Shown piece by piece: positions 1 through 7,732 of a stretch of 64,000 nucleotides of DNA. The first letter of the stretch is position 1; each line of letters starts with the position of its first letter. The translations under genes were made by a program, and so were the position numbers. Origin of the DNA: Motiliproteus sp. MSK22-1 (GTDB lineage: Bacteria; Pseudomonadota; Gammaproteobacteria; Pseudomonadales; Balneatricaceae); contig NZ_MIEQ01000062.1 in the NCBI RefSeq assembly GCF_001968815.1, forward strand, positions 1 through 64,000. Direction: 5' to 3'. Below the pieces are notes generated by a model. That model ran no database searches. It worked only from the letters and a program-made list of their open reading frames with translations, and was not told where the DNA came from.

Positions 1-209
<209 letters not shown>

Positions 210-336
210 ATATAACACCAAAGCGGTGTTGATGATCGGCACAGACGTAGACACAAGTTGTAACGACCGGATATTGATAGATCGAGCGACAGAGAACGAA
301 CTTAAAGCAACATAGATCACAGATTCACGCTTTTTT

Positions 337-455
337 TGCTTGGCGACCATAGCGATTTGGAACCACCTGAACCCATCCCGAACTCAGCAGTGAAACGGAT
401 CAGCGCCGATGGTAGTGTGGGGTTTCCCCATGTGAGAGTAGGTCATCGCCAAGCG
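337..455 (+). rRNA. rrf: 5S ribosomal RNA
   Basis: This is a complete 5S rRNA gene. The two ends pair as the terminal helix (GCTTGGCGA at 338-346 with TCGCCAAGC at 446-454). The interior carries the conserved 'cgaactcagcagtgaaac' and 'gccgatggtagtgtgggg' segments. It is the last gene of the rrn operon, about 130 bases after the 23S end, and is followed at once by a strong terminator. Confidence 0.97.
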
Positions 456-468
456 CCTAACAGAGAAA

Positions 469-497
469 GCCTCGTCCTGACGGACGGGGCTTTTTTT
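469..497 (+). terminator. rrn operon intrinsic terminator
   Basis: GCCTCGTCC and GGACGGGGC form a 9-bp stem (one G-T pair) around a TGAC loop. A run of seven T follows. It starts about 14 bases after the end of the 5S gene and closes the rRNA operon. Confidence 0.93.
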
Positions 498-517
498 ATG
501 GCTGCGATTTAAGATTC

Positions 518-596
518 CCTGAACCCATCCGCGCCCAATCTCAGAAAACCAGCAGTGAAACGGATCAGCGCTGTGGGGAGTGTGGGTTTCCCATGT
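518..596 (+). pseudogene. Decayed 5S rRNA fragment
   Basis: This stretch resembles the interior of the intact 5S gene upstream: it shares CCTGAACCCATCC, then CAGCAGTGAAACGGATCAGC, then AGTGTGGG-TTTCCC-CATGT in the same order. An insertion of about ten bases lies between the first two blocks, and there are substitutions. Both strands of the terminal helix are missing, so it cannot fold as 5S. It is best read as the remnant of a tandem 5S duplication or of a lost rrn copy. Confidence 0.8.
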
Positions 597-626
597 ATTC
601 CAGCTTTGCTTATTCCTTGTCTAACT

Positions 627-1063
627 CTATGGCTCTTGTGTTACATGGCTACTTTGAAACCATAAATCAGATGATGGCCGATAGAGTAGATATAGTGCTG
701 ATATTTCCATACAAGTTATTATCAAGGCAGGTATCAGCTCTAGAATTGATGGAATAGTGGAAAGGTCACTTCCAGAAAGAAGGCTGATCATCAATCCAAG
801 AAGTATAAAAAACAACTAAATATGAATATAACCAAAAGTAAACCACGGACCCAAATACGCCTCCGTTTTGCTTTTTCAGCACAAAGAACAATAAAGCAAA
901 AAGTGAGAATATTTGTTAATAGCCCCTCAGATAGATGACCATTAGAAAGTATTTTAAATACATCTACTGCTACGTATACGAGTGAAATTATTGCAGAAGA
1001 CCACAGTAGTAAATAGGCTCGTTTTATCGTTACTGGCAGATCAGACAATCCTTCGTTAAACAT
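627..1063 (-). pseudogene. Small membrane protein gene, split by a frameshift
   Basis: Two overlapping minus-strand frames look like the halves of one small membrane protein. The first (1063 to 791) gives 90 residues with hydrophobic segments and ends after IFSCFLYFLD. The second (815 to 627) continues in another frame with FILLGLMISLL and a final hydrophobic stretch ending SSDLWFQSS. Read as one chain the product would be about 140 residues with four membrane segments, like a family of small uncharacterised inner-membrane proteins. The switch lies at a run of six T (minus strand GTTG-TTTTTT-ATAC, around 803-815). It could be a true mutation, a sequencing error or slippage. The function is unknown. 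Confidence 0.55.
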
Positions 1064-1249
1064 TAAAATTCCTTATATCCTAATTATTCGGTTGTTATTT
1101 GGAAGGTGTAAATCTTATCAGTTAAACTCAATTGTAAAGATTTTTATTTAATCTTTTGATTTGTATGGAAAATATCTATTATCATACTGTGTCTGAAATC
1201 GTCAAGATTATTCAGCAATTGGGATCTAATGGAAAGCTTGAGGGAGTTA

Positions 1250-1361
1250 GGGTTCATACCGTCCTGATATGAGCCCTTAGACGAGGTGGTTTGCGCGTCG
1301 CGTTTCCATGCTACCAAGCTGTCGTCCCTGTCAGCCATCAGTTCCCTCTGATAACCTCGCG
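1250..1361 (-). ncRNA. CsrB/RsmY/RsmZ-type regulatory sRNA, copy 3
   Basis: This is homologous, on the minus strand, to the two sRNA copies at 31.34 and 31.68 kb. It keeps the outer helix (CGAGGT pairing with ACCTCG) and the same series of hairpins with GGA in the loop: ATCAG-AGGGAA-CTGAT, GCTG-ACAGGGACGA-CAGC, an ATGGAA segment, and a 3' hairpin GGGCTCATA-TCAGGACGG-TATGAACCC. Several stems differ from the other copies on both strands of the stem, so pairing is kept while sequence changes. Such RNAs bind and titrate CsrA/RsmA (known for the family; inferred here). Unlike the other copies, the last hairpin has no following T run, so termination may be weak or the copy may be decaying. Confidence 0.68.
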
Positions 1362-1366
1362 AGCTA

Positions 1367-1412
1367 AGTATCCGTTTTTTATGGCCTCCGTTTATATAGG
1401 AATATTTCCTAT
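1367..1412 (-). promoter_or_regulatory. Candidate operator and promoter of sRNA copy 3
   Basis: On the minus strand the perfect 17-base inverted repeat ATAGGAAATATTCCTAT (1396-1412) precedes a GATACT -10-like box (1367-1372). Both the repeat and its spacing to the box (within one base) are shared with the two other sRNA copies. There is no good -35 box, as expected for a promoter that depends on an activator. The binding protein is unknown. Confidence 0.6.
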
Positions 1413-1665
1413 TTTTAGCCTTATATTGGTATGCTTGCTCAATAACCAGCGATTATCAGGCTTAGAGCATATCTAGATATTAAGTATAAACGTGCCCCGC
1501 AAGTACGCGCTGCCATGCCGGTTGACATAACAGTTTGGAAATTGAGTTTCTATATTGATCCTTGTGTGGTCGATCGTCTATATCTTGAAAGGTGCAGCAG
1601 TTGGGATAAAGCGTGTCAGAACCTTCTTCAAATTAGAGGCTGAGAAGGCGGGGGAAAGTGAGAAA

Positions 1666-1741
1666 TGGCCTCCCCGAGAGGACTCGAACCCCTATCTAAG
1701 CCTTAGGAGGGCCCTATTCTATCCGGTTGAACTACGGGGAG
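1666..1741 (-). tRNA. tRNA-Arg (anticodon CCT)
   Basis: A 76-base cloverleaf can be drawn on the minus strand. The acceptor stem is CTCCCCG/CGGGGAG, the discriminator base is G and a CCA end is encoded. The D arm starts GTTC. The anticodon stem GGGCC/GGCTT holds the loop CTCCTAA with anticodon CCT, and the T arm is AGGGG-TTCGAGT-CCTCT. It reads the rare arginine codon AGG. It lies between the sRNA and flgN. Confidence 0.95.
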
Positions 1742-1814
1742 GCTGTGGGGCGGAATTTTACCGTTATAGCACAGCGAAGTCGATACTTAGTTTGTTGTTT
1801 TTCTGGAAGAAATA

Positions 1815-2297
1815 TCAGGCTTTGCCTAGGGTATTTTGTGCGCTGTAATTCCCTTTAGCGCCGGTCTGATTGTATAGAGTGGTTTTTGTTGTGTGGCCTT
1901 GCAGGATGTTAAGCAGGCGGTCCATGCTTTTGCGGCTACGCATGACTATTTTCTCATTTCTCTCATTTAATGAAGCACAGTTCTTTAGTAGCTCAGCCAG
2001 TTTGTTCCATGCGTTGCTAATAGCTTTAGCCTGGTCTTTTGGAAGTGTTTCGAGAAATGAGTTAAAACCATCTTCATCAGCGGTATGACCCTGTGCATTG
2101 AGAAGCTGATTTCGGGCGTCTATATTTTCAGCAATCTTTAGAAGTAGAGTCTGTTTTTTTTTGATTGTGGACTGAAGCTGTTCAACAGAATGGGATTCTA
2201 TTGCTTCTTTTTCATGCTCACAGAGGTTACAAAGGGCTGACAATTGCTTGCAGCCCTCATTAACTAGCTGAAAAAACTGCTTTGAAGTGGTGCTCAT
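1815..2297 (-). CDS. flgN: FlgN, export chaperone for hook-junction proteins
   Basis: The product is a 160-residue, mainly helical protein without signal peptide or membrane segment, matching the size and charged coiled-coil character of FlgN (KEAIESHSVEQLQSTIKKKQTLLLKI near the N-terminus). FlgN keeps FlgK and FlgL soluble in the cytoplasm and brings them to the flagellar export gate. It is the last gene of a minus-strand flgA-flgM-flgN group, 74 bases after flgM, the order usual in Pseudomonas and relatives. Identity rests on position as much as on sequence, because FlgN proteins are weakly conserved. Its partners flgK and flgL lie 13 kb away on the other strand. Confidence 0.85.
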   Translation of the reverse strand: MSTTSKQFFQLVNEGCKQLSALCNLCEHEKEAIESHSVEQLQSTIKKKQTLLLKIAENIDARNQLLNAQGHTADEDGFNSFLETLPKDQAKAISNAWNKLAELLKNCASLNERNEKIVMRSRKSMDRLLNILQGHTTKTTLYNQTGAKGNYSAQNTLGKA

Positions 2298-2371
2298 ATA
2301 GTTGGAGCGATGCTCTTATAAATATTAGGGTTCTCGTACTAATACAGATAGCATTAAATATAAATAGTATC

Positions 2372-2686
2372 TTAGCCGTAAATCCGGCCTTCTAGATCCA
2401 GTATCTTAGTGGCCAAGCGTTCTGCATCCACGCCGTAACTGCCATCCTCGATCGCTTTTCTAATGCTCTCAACTCGTTCACTGTTAACATCAGGAAGCTG
2501 GCCGACCTGCTCTTCGAGCTTCTGTAATGATTGGGCTTCGTTACTGAACGTTACCGTTCCAGGTTGAGCCGCTTTATCAGACACTTCCTGCTGGTTTTTG
2601 CCCGAGTGTGATTGACCGGACCCTTCCAGTTTACTTCGTGTGCTAGTCGAAGGTGTCGATGACAAGCCTGTCAGATCGATCGCCAT
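2372..2686 (-). CDS. flgM: FlgM, anti-sigma-28 factor
   Basis: The product is a 104-residue, polar, low-complexity protein starting MAIDLTGLSSTPS and ending with the helical FlgM core (VNSERVESIRKAIEDGSYGVDAERLATKILDLE), which is the part that binds FliA. FlgM holds FliA inactive until the hook is finished and FlgM is exported, so late genes are switched on only then. The ATG at 2686 is preferred over the GTG one codon earlier because GAGG lies eight bases upstream of it. A sigma-28 promoter lies 70 bases upstream, giving the usual feedback loop. fliA itself is not in the window. Confidence 0.93.
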   Translation of the reverse strand: MAIDLTGLSSTPSTSTRSKLEGSGQSHSGKNQQEVSDKAAQPGTVTFSNEAQSLQKLEEQVGQLPDVNSERVESIRKAIEDGSYGVDAERLATKILDLEGRIYG

Positions 2687-2756
2687 CACGATTTCCTCAA
2701 TAAATATCCTACTAATGCCGCTGTGCTTTCAGTACTGCGCATTTTCTCTAAGTAGG

Positions 2757-2783
2757 TTCTCGGCCAATCCGCAAAGAACTTTA
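2757..2783 (-). promoter_or_regulatory. Sigma-28 (FliA) promoter of flgM
   Basis: On the minus strand TAAAGTTC, 11 bases, then GCCGAGAA match the sigma-28 consensus (TAAAGTTT-N11-GCCGATAA) with one difference in each box. It lies between flgA and flgM, so flgMN can be made late and separately from flgA. Confidence 0.85.
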
Positions 2784-2916
2784 GAAAATTTATCCGACTT
2801 TAGCAATTACAGCCAAGTATATAGGAATCTGAAAGAAAATGCCTGTGTTGTCAGAATGGGAGCGTCGGCTGATCCATTTGTCTTTAATATTCAAGGGAGA
2901 AGGGACTTGTTTACTA

Positions 2917-3627
2917 CTAGCGGCCAACACGAACTTGTCCTTTACCGATAACTCTGGCGCGAATTACTTTCCCAGAAGTTTTGTTTCTGACGTTGATTTG
3001 TTGGTCCTGCCGGCCGTCTTGCAACGCTATTCCTGCCACGCGAACAATCACTGAAGAGCCTTGCCCTGCGTTAATTATAACTTCATCATTTTTTCTAATC
3101 AGCAGAGGAGGGCTAAGTAGTCTTGGAGTGATAACCTGATCCTGCTGAATAGCCCTTTTTAGTTGATATCCTGATATTTGTTCGACAGAAGTATAGTACC
3201 CTGATCGAAGGTTGGATATTTCCGTTGTCAGTAAGTAAGTATTGGACTTACCCAGTATGCTGCCTTTAGGGAGTGCTTGCTTACCCACTGCAATTTTCCG
3301 ATATATATTTATCGAGCCACTAAGATGTAAGCTCCAGCGTTTTGGATTCTGGCAGCTGGCTTTAATAGAAAATCTGCCGGGTTTCAGTAGGCGTGGTGTT
3401 CTGAGCAGTGGGGGTTCGGCACAAGTAGGGAATTTACTTCGAGAATTGAACGTGCTGAACTGGATCTTAACTTCATCGCCTTCCTGGATTTCTTCGGCAA
3501 TCTGTTGTTCGATGAACCTTGTAGCCTGTTGCTTTAGTGATTCAACTTCTGCCAATGATTGACTTGTTGTCAGAAAAAAGGCCATAAAAAGAAGAATTTT
3601 GGTTTGCTTTAAACTACCCTTAATCAC
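2917..3627 (-). CDS. flgA: FlgA, periplasmic P-ring assembly chaperone
   Basis: The protein has 236 residues. It begins with a signal peptide (KILLFMAFFLTTSQSLAEV, cut after about residue 26) and ends with the SAF-like C-terminal domain of FlgA, with segments such as QDQVITPRLLSPPLLIRKND, VIINAGQGSSVIVRV and GKVIRARVIGKGQV. FlgA works in the periplasm, where it helps FlgI monomers assemble into the P ring. It is the first gene of the minus-strand flgA-flgM-flgN group and is transcribed away from cheV. The 166-base space to cheV holds no promoter that I can recognise with confidence. Length is normal for the family. Confidence 0.93.
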   Translation of the reverse strand: MIKGSLKQTKILLFMAFFLTTSQSLAEVESLKQQATRFIEQQIAEEIQEGDEVKIQFSTFNSRSKFPTCAEPPLLRTPRLLKPGRFSIKASCQNPKRWSLHLSGSINIYRKIAVGKQALPKGSILGKSNTYLLTTEISNLRSGYYTSVEQISGYQLKRAIQQDQVITPRLLSPPLLIRKNDEVIINAGQGSSVIVRVAGIALQDGRQDQQINVRNKTSGKVIRARVIGKGQVRVGR

Positions 3628-3793
3628 AGAAATACCCTATTCTCTGTGCCTTTGTGACGGTTGTATCTGGTCATGATAGACTAACCTTTATTACTGGAAT
3701 TGTTAGCCTTATAGGCTGGTGGGTCTTACTGCTTTCTTAGGGTATTTAAATTCTTATACCTGCATAACGCAAGTGAACATATGGGAGCCGGGC

Positions 3794-4723
3794 ATGGCTA
3801 GTGTCCTCGATAGTGTTAACCAGAGAACCCAATTGGTCGGTAAAAACCGGCTGGAGCTTCTACTGTTTCGCCTTGAAGGTAAACAGATTTATGGAGTTAA
3901 TGTCTTTAAAGTCCGTGAAGTGATTCAGTGCCCTAAGCTCACGGCCATGCCAAAGCTTAAGGCCAGTGTAAAAGGTGTTGCGCACATTCGTGGGCAAGCA
4001 ATCCCGGTGCTTGATCTGAGTGCTGCCATGGGACACCAGCCTATTAGTGATCTTGATACTGCTTTTGTCATTGTTACTGAATATAACAATCAGGTTTTGG
4101 GCTATCTTGTTCATAAAGTAGAGCGCATTATCAATACAAACTGGGAAGAGATTCATCCGCCACCTAGAGGTGCGGGAAAGGACAATTATCTGACTGCAGT
4201 TACTGATCTGAATGGTGAGCTGGTTGAAATTCTTGATGTTGAGAAGATTTTGGCTGAAGTAGCACCAAGCAATGAGGCTGTTGATCAGAAGCTGGTGGAT
4301 GAAGTCAGAGATTCACAAAGTGAAGCCCACCATATTTTCATTGTTGATGATTCGATAGTGGCCCGTAAACAGTTGGAACGCTGTTTAAAAGAGTTGGATG
4401 TAGAGGTTACATCGAAGAAAAATGGTCAGGAGGCACTAGAGTACTTTCAAGGATTAGCCGATGAAGGCGTACGTATTGCAGATAAATTTTTGCTGATTAT
4501 TTCCGATATTGAAATGCCAGAGATGGATGGTTACACCTTAACGGCATCAATTCGAGCGGATGATCGAATGTCGGATGCTTATATTATGTTACACACTTCT
4601 CTTAGTGGGGTTTTCAATCAGGCTATGGTAGAAAAAGTAGGGGCAGATGAATTTCTTGCTAAATTTCAGCCTGATGAATTGGCATCTCGTGTTATGGCAC
4701 GGATTAGGTCCCATAAAAGTTAG
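3794..4723 (+). CDS. cheV: CheV, CheW-receiver coupling protein
   Basis: The 309-residue product joins an N-terminal CheW-like domain (about residues 12-160, with KVREVIQCP and GVAHIRGQAIPVLDL) to a C-terminal receiver domain (about 180-305) whose phosphoacceptor is Asp238 in ISDIEMPEMDGY. CheV couples chemoreceptors to CheA and helps adaptation through phosphorylation. I start it at the ATG at 3794 (MASVLDSVNQRTQLVG, the usual CheV start, with GGAG six bases upstream) instead of at an earlier in-frame ATG, which would add 25 atypical residues. It stands next to cheR and before flgB, as in Pseudomonas and Vibrio. Confidence 0.95.
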   Translation: MASVLDSVNQRTQLVGKNRLELLLFRLEGKQIYGVNVFKVREVIQCPKLTAMPKLKASVKGVAHIRGQAIPVLDLSAAMGHQPISDLDTAFVIVTEYNNQVLGYLVHKVERIINTNWEEIHPPPRGAGKDNYLTAVTDLNGELVEILDVEKILAEVAPSNEAVDQKLVDEVRDSQSEAHHIFIVDDSIVARKQLERCLKELDVEVTSKKNGQEALEYFQGLADEGVRIADKFLLIISDIEMPEMDGYTLTASIRADDRMSDAYIMLHTSLSGVFNQAMVEKVGADEFLAKFQPDELASRVMARIRSHKS

Positions 4724-4772
4724 TTTATTAGGCTTAATGTCCATGCGCCTGACGTACTCTTAGGAAGTTTAA

Positions 4773-5636
4773 ATGACAATCAGCACCAGTACTAACACTA
4801 GGTCGCGAGTAACTATTTCGGCAACGGGATTCAAACTGTTTCGTGATTTTTTGGAAAATGCCTGCGGTATTCTATTAGGTGACAACAAAGAATATTTAGT
4901 GAGTAGTCGCTTGTCTGGAATCATGCATGAGCACCGATGTGAGACCTTGGATGAACTTGTTCAGCGTATGGGGCGACCGGGAGGTAACCGACTTAGTGAA
5001 ACTGTAGTCGATGCGATGACAACAAATGAAACTTTATGGTTTCGTGATATCCATCCGTATAATATTCTACAGAATAAGTTGTTACCGGAAGTTGCAGAAA
5101 AACTGGGTAGCCAGCAGCTTAGGATATGGTCTGCAGCCTGTTCATCAGGGCAGGAGCCTTATTCCATCAGTATGATTATTGATGAGTTCAAGCGCTCAAA
5201 GCCCGGTCAATTGCGTGGCGGAGAACGCATAATTGCCACTGACATTTCATCAAGTGTGCTAAATCAAGCCCGTAAGGGAGAGTACGATACGTTGGCTTTG
5301 GGGCGCGGGCTGTCAAAAGACCGACTAGAGCGACATTTCTTAAAACAGAAAGATTCCGGTTGGAAAGTCAAACCGGATATTCAATCAAGGGTTGAGTTTC
5401 GGCCGTTGAATTTATTGGGTAGCTTTACGATGCTTGGTAAGTTCGATGTGGTTTTTTGCCGCAATGTCCTTATTTATTTCTCATCAGACTTAAAGCAAGA
5501 AATTCTTCGAAAGATCCATTCTTCTCTTAAACCTGGTGGTTATCTATTGCTGGGGGCTTCAGAATCTCTTGGGCATTTGACTGATCTTTATGAAATGGTC
5601 CACTGTAGCCCTGGGATCATCTACCGGGCCAAGTAA
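4773..5636 (+). CDS. cheR: CheR, chemoreceptor methyltransferase
   Basis: The protein has 287 residues and moves methyl groups from S-adenosylmethionine to glutamates of chemoreceptors. The small N-terminal helical domain (about 1-80) contains VDAMTTNETLWFRD. The SAM-binding domain carries WSAACSSGQEPYSISMII and FDVVFCRNVLIYFSSDLK, both typical of CheR. It lies 49 bases after cheV on the same strand and is followed by an intrinsic terminator, so cheV-cheR form one short unit separate from flgB. No matching cheB is present in the window. Confidence 0.96.
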   Translation: MTISTSTNTRSRVTISATGFKLFRDFLENACGILLGDNKEYLVSSRLSGIMHEHRCETLDELVQRMGRPGGNRLSETVVDAMTTNETLWFRDIHPYNILQNKLLPEVAEKLGSQQLRIWSAACSSGQEPYSISMIIDEFKRSKPGQLRGGERIIATDISSSVLNQARKGEYDTLALGRGLSKDRLERHFLKQKDSGWKVKPDIQSRVEFRPLNLLGSFTMLGKFDVVFCRNVLIYFSSDLKQEILRKIHSSLKPGGYLLLGASESLGHLTDLYEMVHCSPGIIYRAK

Positions 5637-5694
5637 TTTTGTAGTTCAAGGTGCACGTCCTTATAACTAACTGTGCAAAGAATACATGTAAAAG

Positions 5695-5722
5695 AAAAAA
5701 GGGCCGTTCTCGGTCCTTTTTT
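5695..5722 (+). terminator. Terminator after cheVR
   Basis: AAAAAAGGGCCG-TTCT-CGGTCCTTTTTT is a long hairpin with an A run before it and a T run after it. It can work in both directions and separates cheVR from the flgB operon. The 368-base gap holds it and the sigma-54 promoter; nothing else stands out there. Confidence 0.85.
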
Positions 5723-5909
5723 GTTGTTGATGTTTGTTTTCAGTAATTGGCTGTTTTGTGGTCGATGTTTGTTATCTCCAGTTTACAGCTGCCATCACAG
5801 CTCTTCTTGTTGCCGCTAGGTAGATATGAGCGGTAATCTCTTGCCGCTTTTTGTTGTCTGTTATATTGAATCTGTTTAAAAAAGCCTGTTAATAGGCTGG
5901 TTTCCTGTT

Positions 5910-5924
5910 TGGCACCATTGTTGC
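5910..5924 (+). promoter_or_regulatory. Sigma-54 promoter of flgB operon
   Basis: TGGCAC-N5-TTGC is a full match to the RpoN -24/-12 consensus, with correct spacing. The expected transcript start is about 12 bases downstream, roughly 70 bases before flgB. By analogy with Pseudomonas, FleR (encoded at 35 kb) would be the activator. FleQ is the other possible one. Confidence 0.9.
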
Positions 5925-6004
5925 TTGGTTGTATGTAAATGGTGAAGAATCATGCAAATGAAGCGTTAACAAGACTTTTTGGATAAGCAGAACTGGAAAT
6001 AACA

Positions 6005-6406
6005 ATGGCAATATCCTTCGACAATGCATTGGGTATACATCAACAAGCGTTACTAGTGCGTGCGGAAAGGGCGGAAGTGCTTGCCAATAATATTATTAAT
6101 GCGGATACACCAAATTATCAGGCGAGGGATTTGGATTTCAAGGCGATCCTGGCGGGGCAGCGTAGTGGCAGTTCGGTTCTTCCCATGGAGAAAACCAGCG
6201 CTAACCATCATGGTGGGATCATTAACCCTGAATATGCCGCCGATCTGATGTATCGAAACCCACTGCAGCCATCTATCGATGGGAATACAGTGGATGTCCA
6301 GACTGAGCAGGCAGAGTACGCTCGAAATGCTCTGGATTTCCAGACGAGTTTCACCCTGTTAAACAGAAAATTCACCGGCCTTCTTAAGGCGATTAAAGGC
6401 GAGTAA
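6005..6406 (+). CDS. flgB: FlgB, proximal rod protein
   Basis: This is a 133-residue rod protein with the flagellar rod N-terminal motif (VLANNIINADTPNYQARDLDF, residues 22-42) and a C-terminal helix for coiled-coil assembly. FlgB subunits form the first part of the periplasmic rod and are exported by the type III apparatus, so there is no signal peptide. It is the first gene of a plus-strand operon, 80 bases after a sigma-54 promoter and five bases before flgC. Length is normal. Confidence 0.96.
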   Translation: MAISFDNALGIHQQALLVRAERAEVLANNIINADTPNYQARDLDFKAILAGQRSGSSVLPMEKTSANHHGGIINPEYAADLMYRNPLQPSIDGNTVDVQTEQAEYARNALDFQTSFTLLNRKFTGLLKAIKGE

Positions 6407-6411
6407 TTGTT

Positions 6412-6855
6412 ATGTCTTTGTCTAATATATTCAATATCGCCGGTTCAGGCATGAGTTCTCAGTCAATTAGGCTGAATACGGTCGCCAGCAATATGGCCAA
6501 TGCTGAAAGTGTCAGCAGCAGTGCTGATGATACTTATCGTGCTCGTCAGCCAGTGTTTCAGCTGATTCAAGCGCAACAGGATGACCCTTTTGGTGCGGCA
6601 CTGTCCTCATCAATGGCCGCCGGGCAAGGTGTTCAAGTTGTAGATATTGTTGAAAGTGAAGCTCCTTTGCGACAGCAGTATGAGCCAAATCATCCAATGG
6701 CTGATGAGAATGGGTACGTTTTTTATCCCAACGTTAATGTGGTTGAAGAAATGACCAACATGATCTCAGCATCACGCTCATTTCAGGTTAATGCAGATAT
6801 TATGAATACAGCAAAAGAAATGATGCAGCGGGTATTGACGTTAGGGCAGAGCTAA
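6412..6855 (+). CDS. flgC: FlgC, proximal rod protein
   Basis: The protein has 147 residues. The N-terminal rod motif (LNTVASNMANAESVSSSADDTYRARQ) and the C-terminal segment (VNVVEEMTNMISASRSFQVNADIMNTAKEMMQ) are the two conserved FlgC regions. It polymerises with FlgB, FlgF and FlgG into the rod. It follows flgB by five bases. A 199-base gap separates it from flgD; this gap contains several GGA triplets close to the flgD start (see findings) and no promoter I can support. Confidence 0.96.
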   Translation: MSLSNIFNIAGSGMSSQSIRLNTVASNMANAESVSSSADDTYRARQPVFQLIQAQQDDPFGAALSSSMAAGQGVQVVDIVESEAPLRQQYEPNHPMADENGYVFYPNVNVVEEMTNMISASRSFQVNADIMNTAKEMMQRVLTLGQS

Positions 6856-7054
6856 TTCTTCACTGGAAGCTATCTAGTGACAAGAGAAGAGCGGTCATTA
6901 TAAAAGGCGTATAAGCTTTAAGAGAAAAGAGCTGGTGGGCAAAAGGGTTTAATAGAAAAGCTGAAAGTGTGGCACGAATAACATTGAAGATGAAACGCAG
7001 AAACCTGGATGGAGCGGCTTGTTGGCCGGTGACTGGATTCAGGGGAGGTGACAG

Positions 7055-7723
7055 ATGGCCGACGTAAATGGTGTCAATAATCAGGGCAATGTCTACACGG
7101 ATCTGAATAAGACCGAAGAGACCAAGAAAACTGATTCGCAGAGCGATATGTTTATGGAGTTGATGATTGCAAATTTGCGCAATCAGGATCCTACGAGCCC
7201 TGCTGAAACCAGTGAGTTTATGAATCAGATTTCTGACATGACAATGGTTGAGGGGATTACCAATCTTAATACCTCCATGGAGAGTCTGACTAGCTCGCTG
7301 CTTTCAAGTCAAACAGCTTTGCAAGCTTCTTCAATGGTTGGTCAGAAAGTGTATGTCGAGTCTGATCAAGCTCGAGCTGATAGTACATCTGGAATTATTG
7401 ATGGTGTTGTCGAATTAGAAACTAGCGCCTCCGATGTTCAGGTATCTGTTTTTGACGATGTGGGTAGTCTTGTCGGGCAGTTTTCCTTAGGTGCTCAAGC
7501 CAAAGGTGATGCTAATTTCGATTGGCAGCTTGAGGAAGGAATGAAGCTTGGAGGTTATCGGATTGAAGCGACTGCTACCATCGATGGTGAGCCTACTTCA
7601 GTACCTGTTTTTGTCGGAATGAATGTGAATAGTGTAACCCTGGGCCAGAATGGCGTGGGTATGAAAGTTAATGTTGATGGTGGCTCTGTGTCACTGGACG
7701 AAATTAAGCAGATAGGTCAATGA
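7055..7723 (+). CDS. flgD: FlgD, hook-cap scaffolding protein
   Basis: The protein has 222 residues. The conserved N-terminus (DMFMELMIANLRNQDPTSPAETSEFMNQ, about residues 31-58) is followed by the Tudor/Ig-like C-terminal domains. FlgD caps the growing hook and is replaced by FlgK. The start has an excellent ribosome-binding site (GGAGGTGA). It lies nine bases before flgE, which it helps to assemble. Length is typical. Confidence 0.95.
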   Translation: MADVNGVNNQGNVYTDLNKTEETKKTDSQSDMFMELMIANLRNQDPTSPAETSEFMNQISDMTMVEGITNLNTSMESLTSSLLSSQTALQASSMVGQKVYVESDQARADSTSGIIDGVVELETSASDVQVSVFDDVGSLVGQFSLGAQAKGDANFDWQLEEGMKLGGYRIEATATIDGEPTSVPVFVGMNVNSVTLGQNGVGMKVNVDGGSVSLDEIKQIGQ

Positions 7724-7732
7724 GGTGTAACC

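Noticed and set aside
1144-1338. Open frame over sRNA copy 3
   Set aside because: It follows no ribosome-binding site, has no protein-like character, and the region is explained by the RNA conserved with the two other copies, where the frame is not kept.
1555-1848. Open frame across the tRNA-Arg gene
   Set aside because: It runs through the complement of a tRNA and has no domain or start signal.
3719-3793. N-terminal extension of cheV
   Set aside because: The 25 extra residues are unlike CheV proteins; the family start with a good ribosome-binding site is at 3794.
6970-6985. TGGCACG in the flgC-flgD gap as a sigma-54 promoter
   Set aside because: The -24 half is perfect but there is no GC at the required distance (the -12 half reads ACAT), so it would not work.
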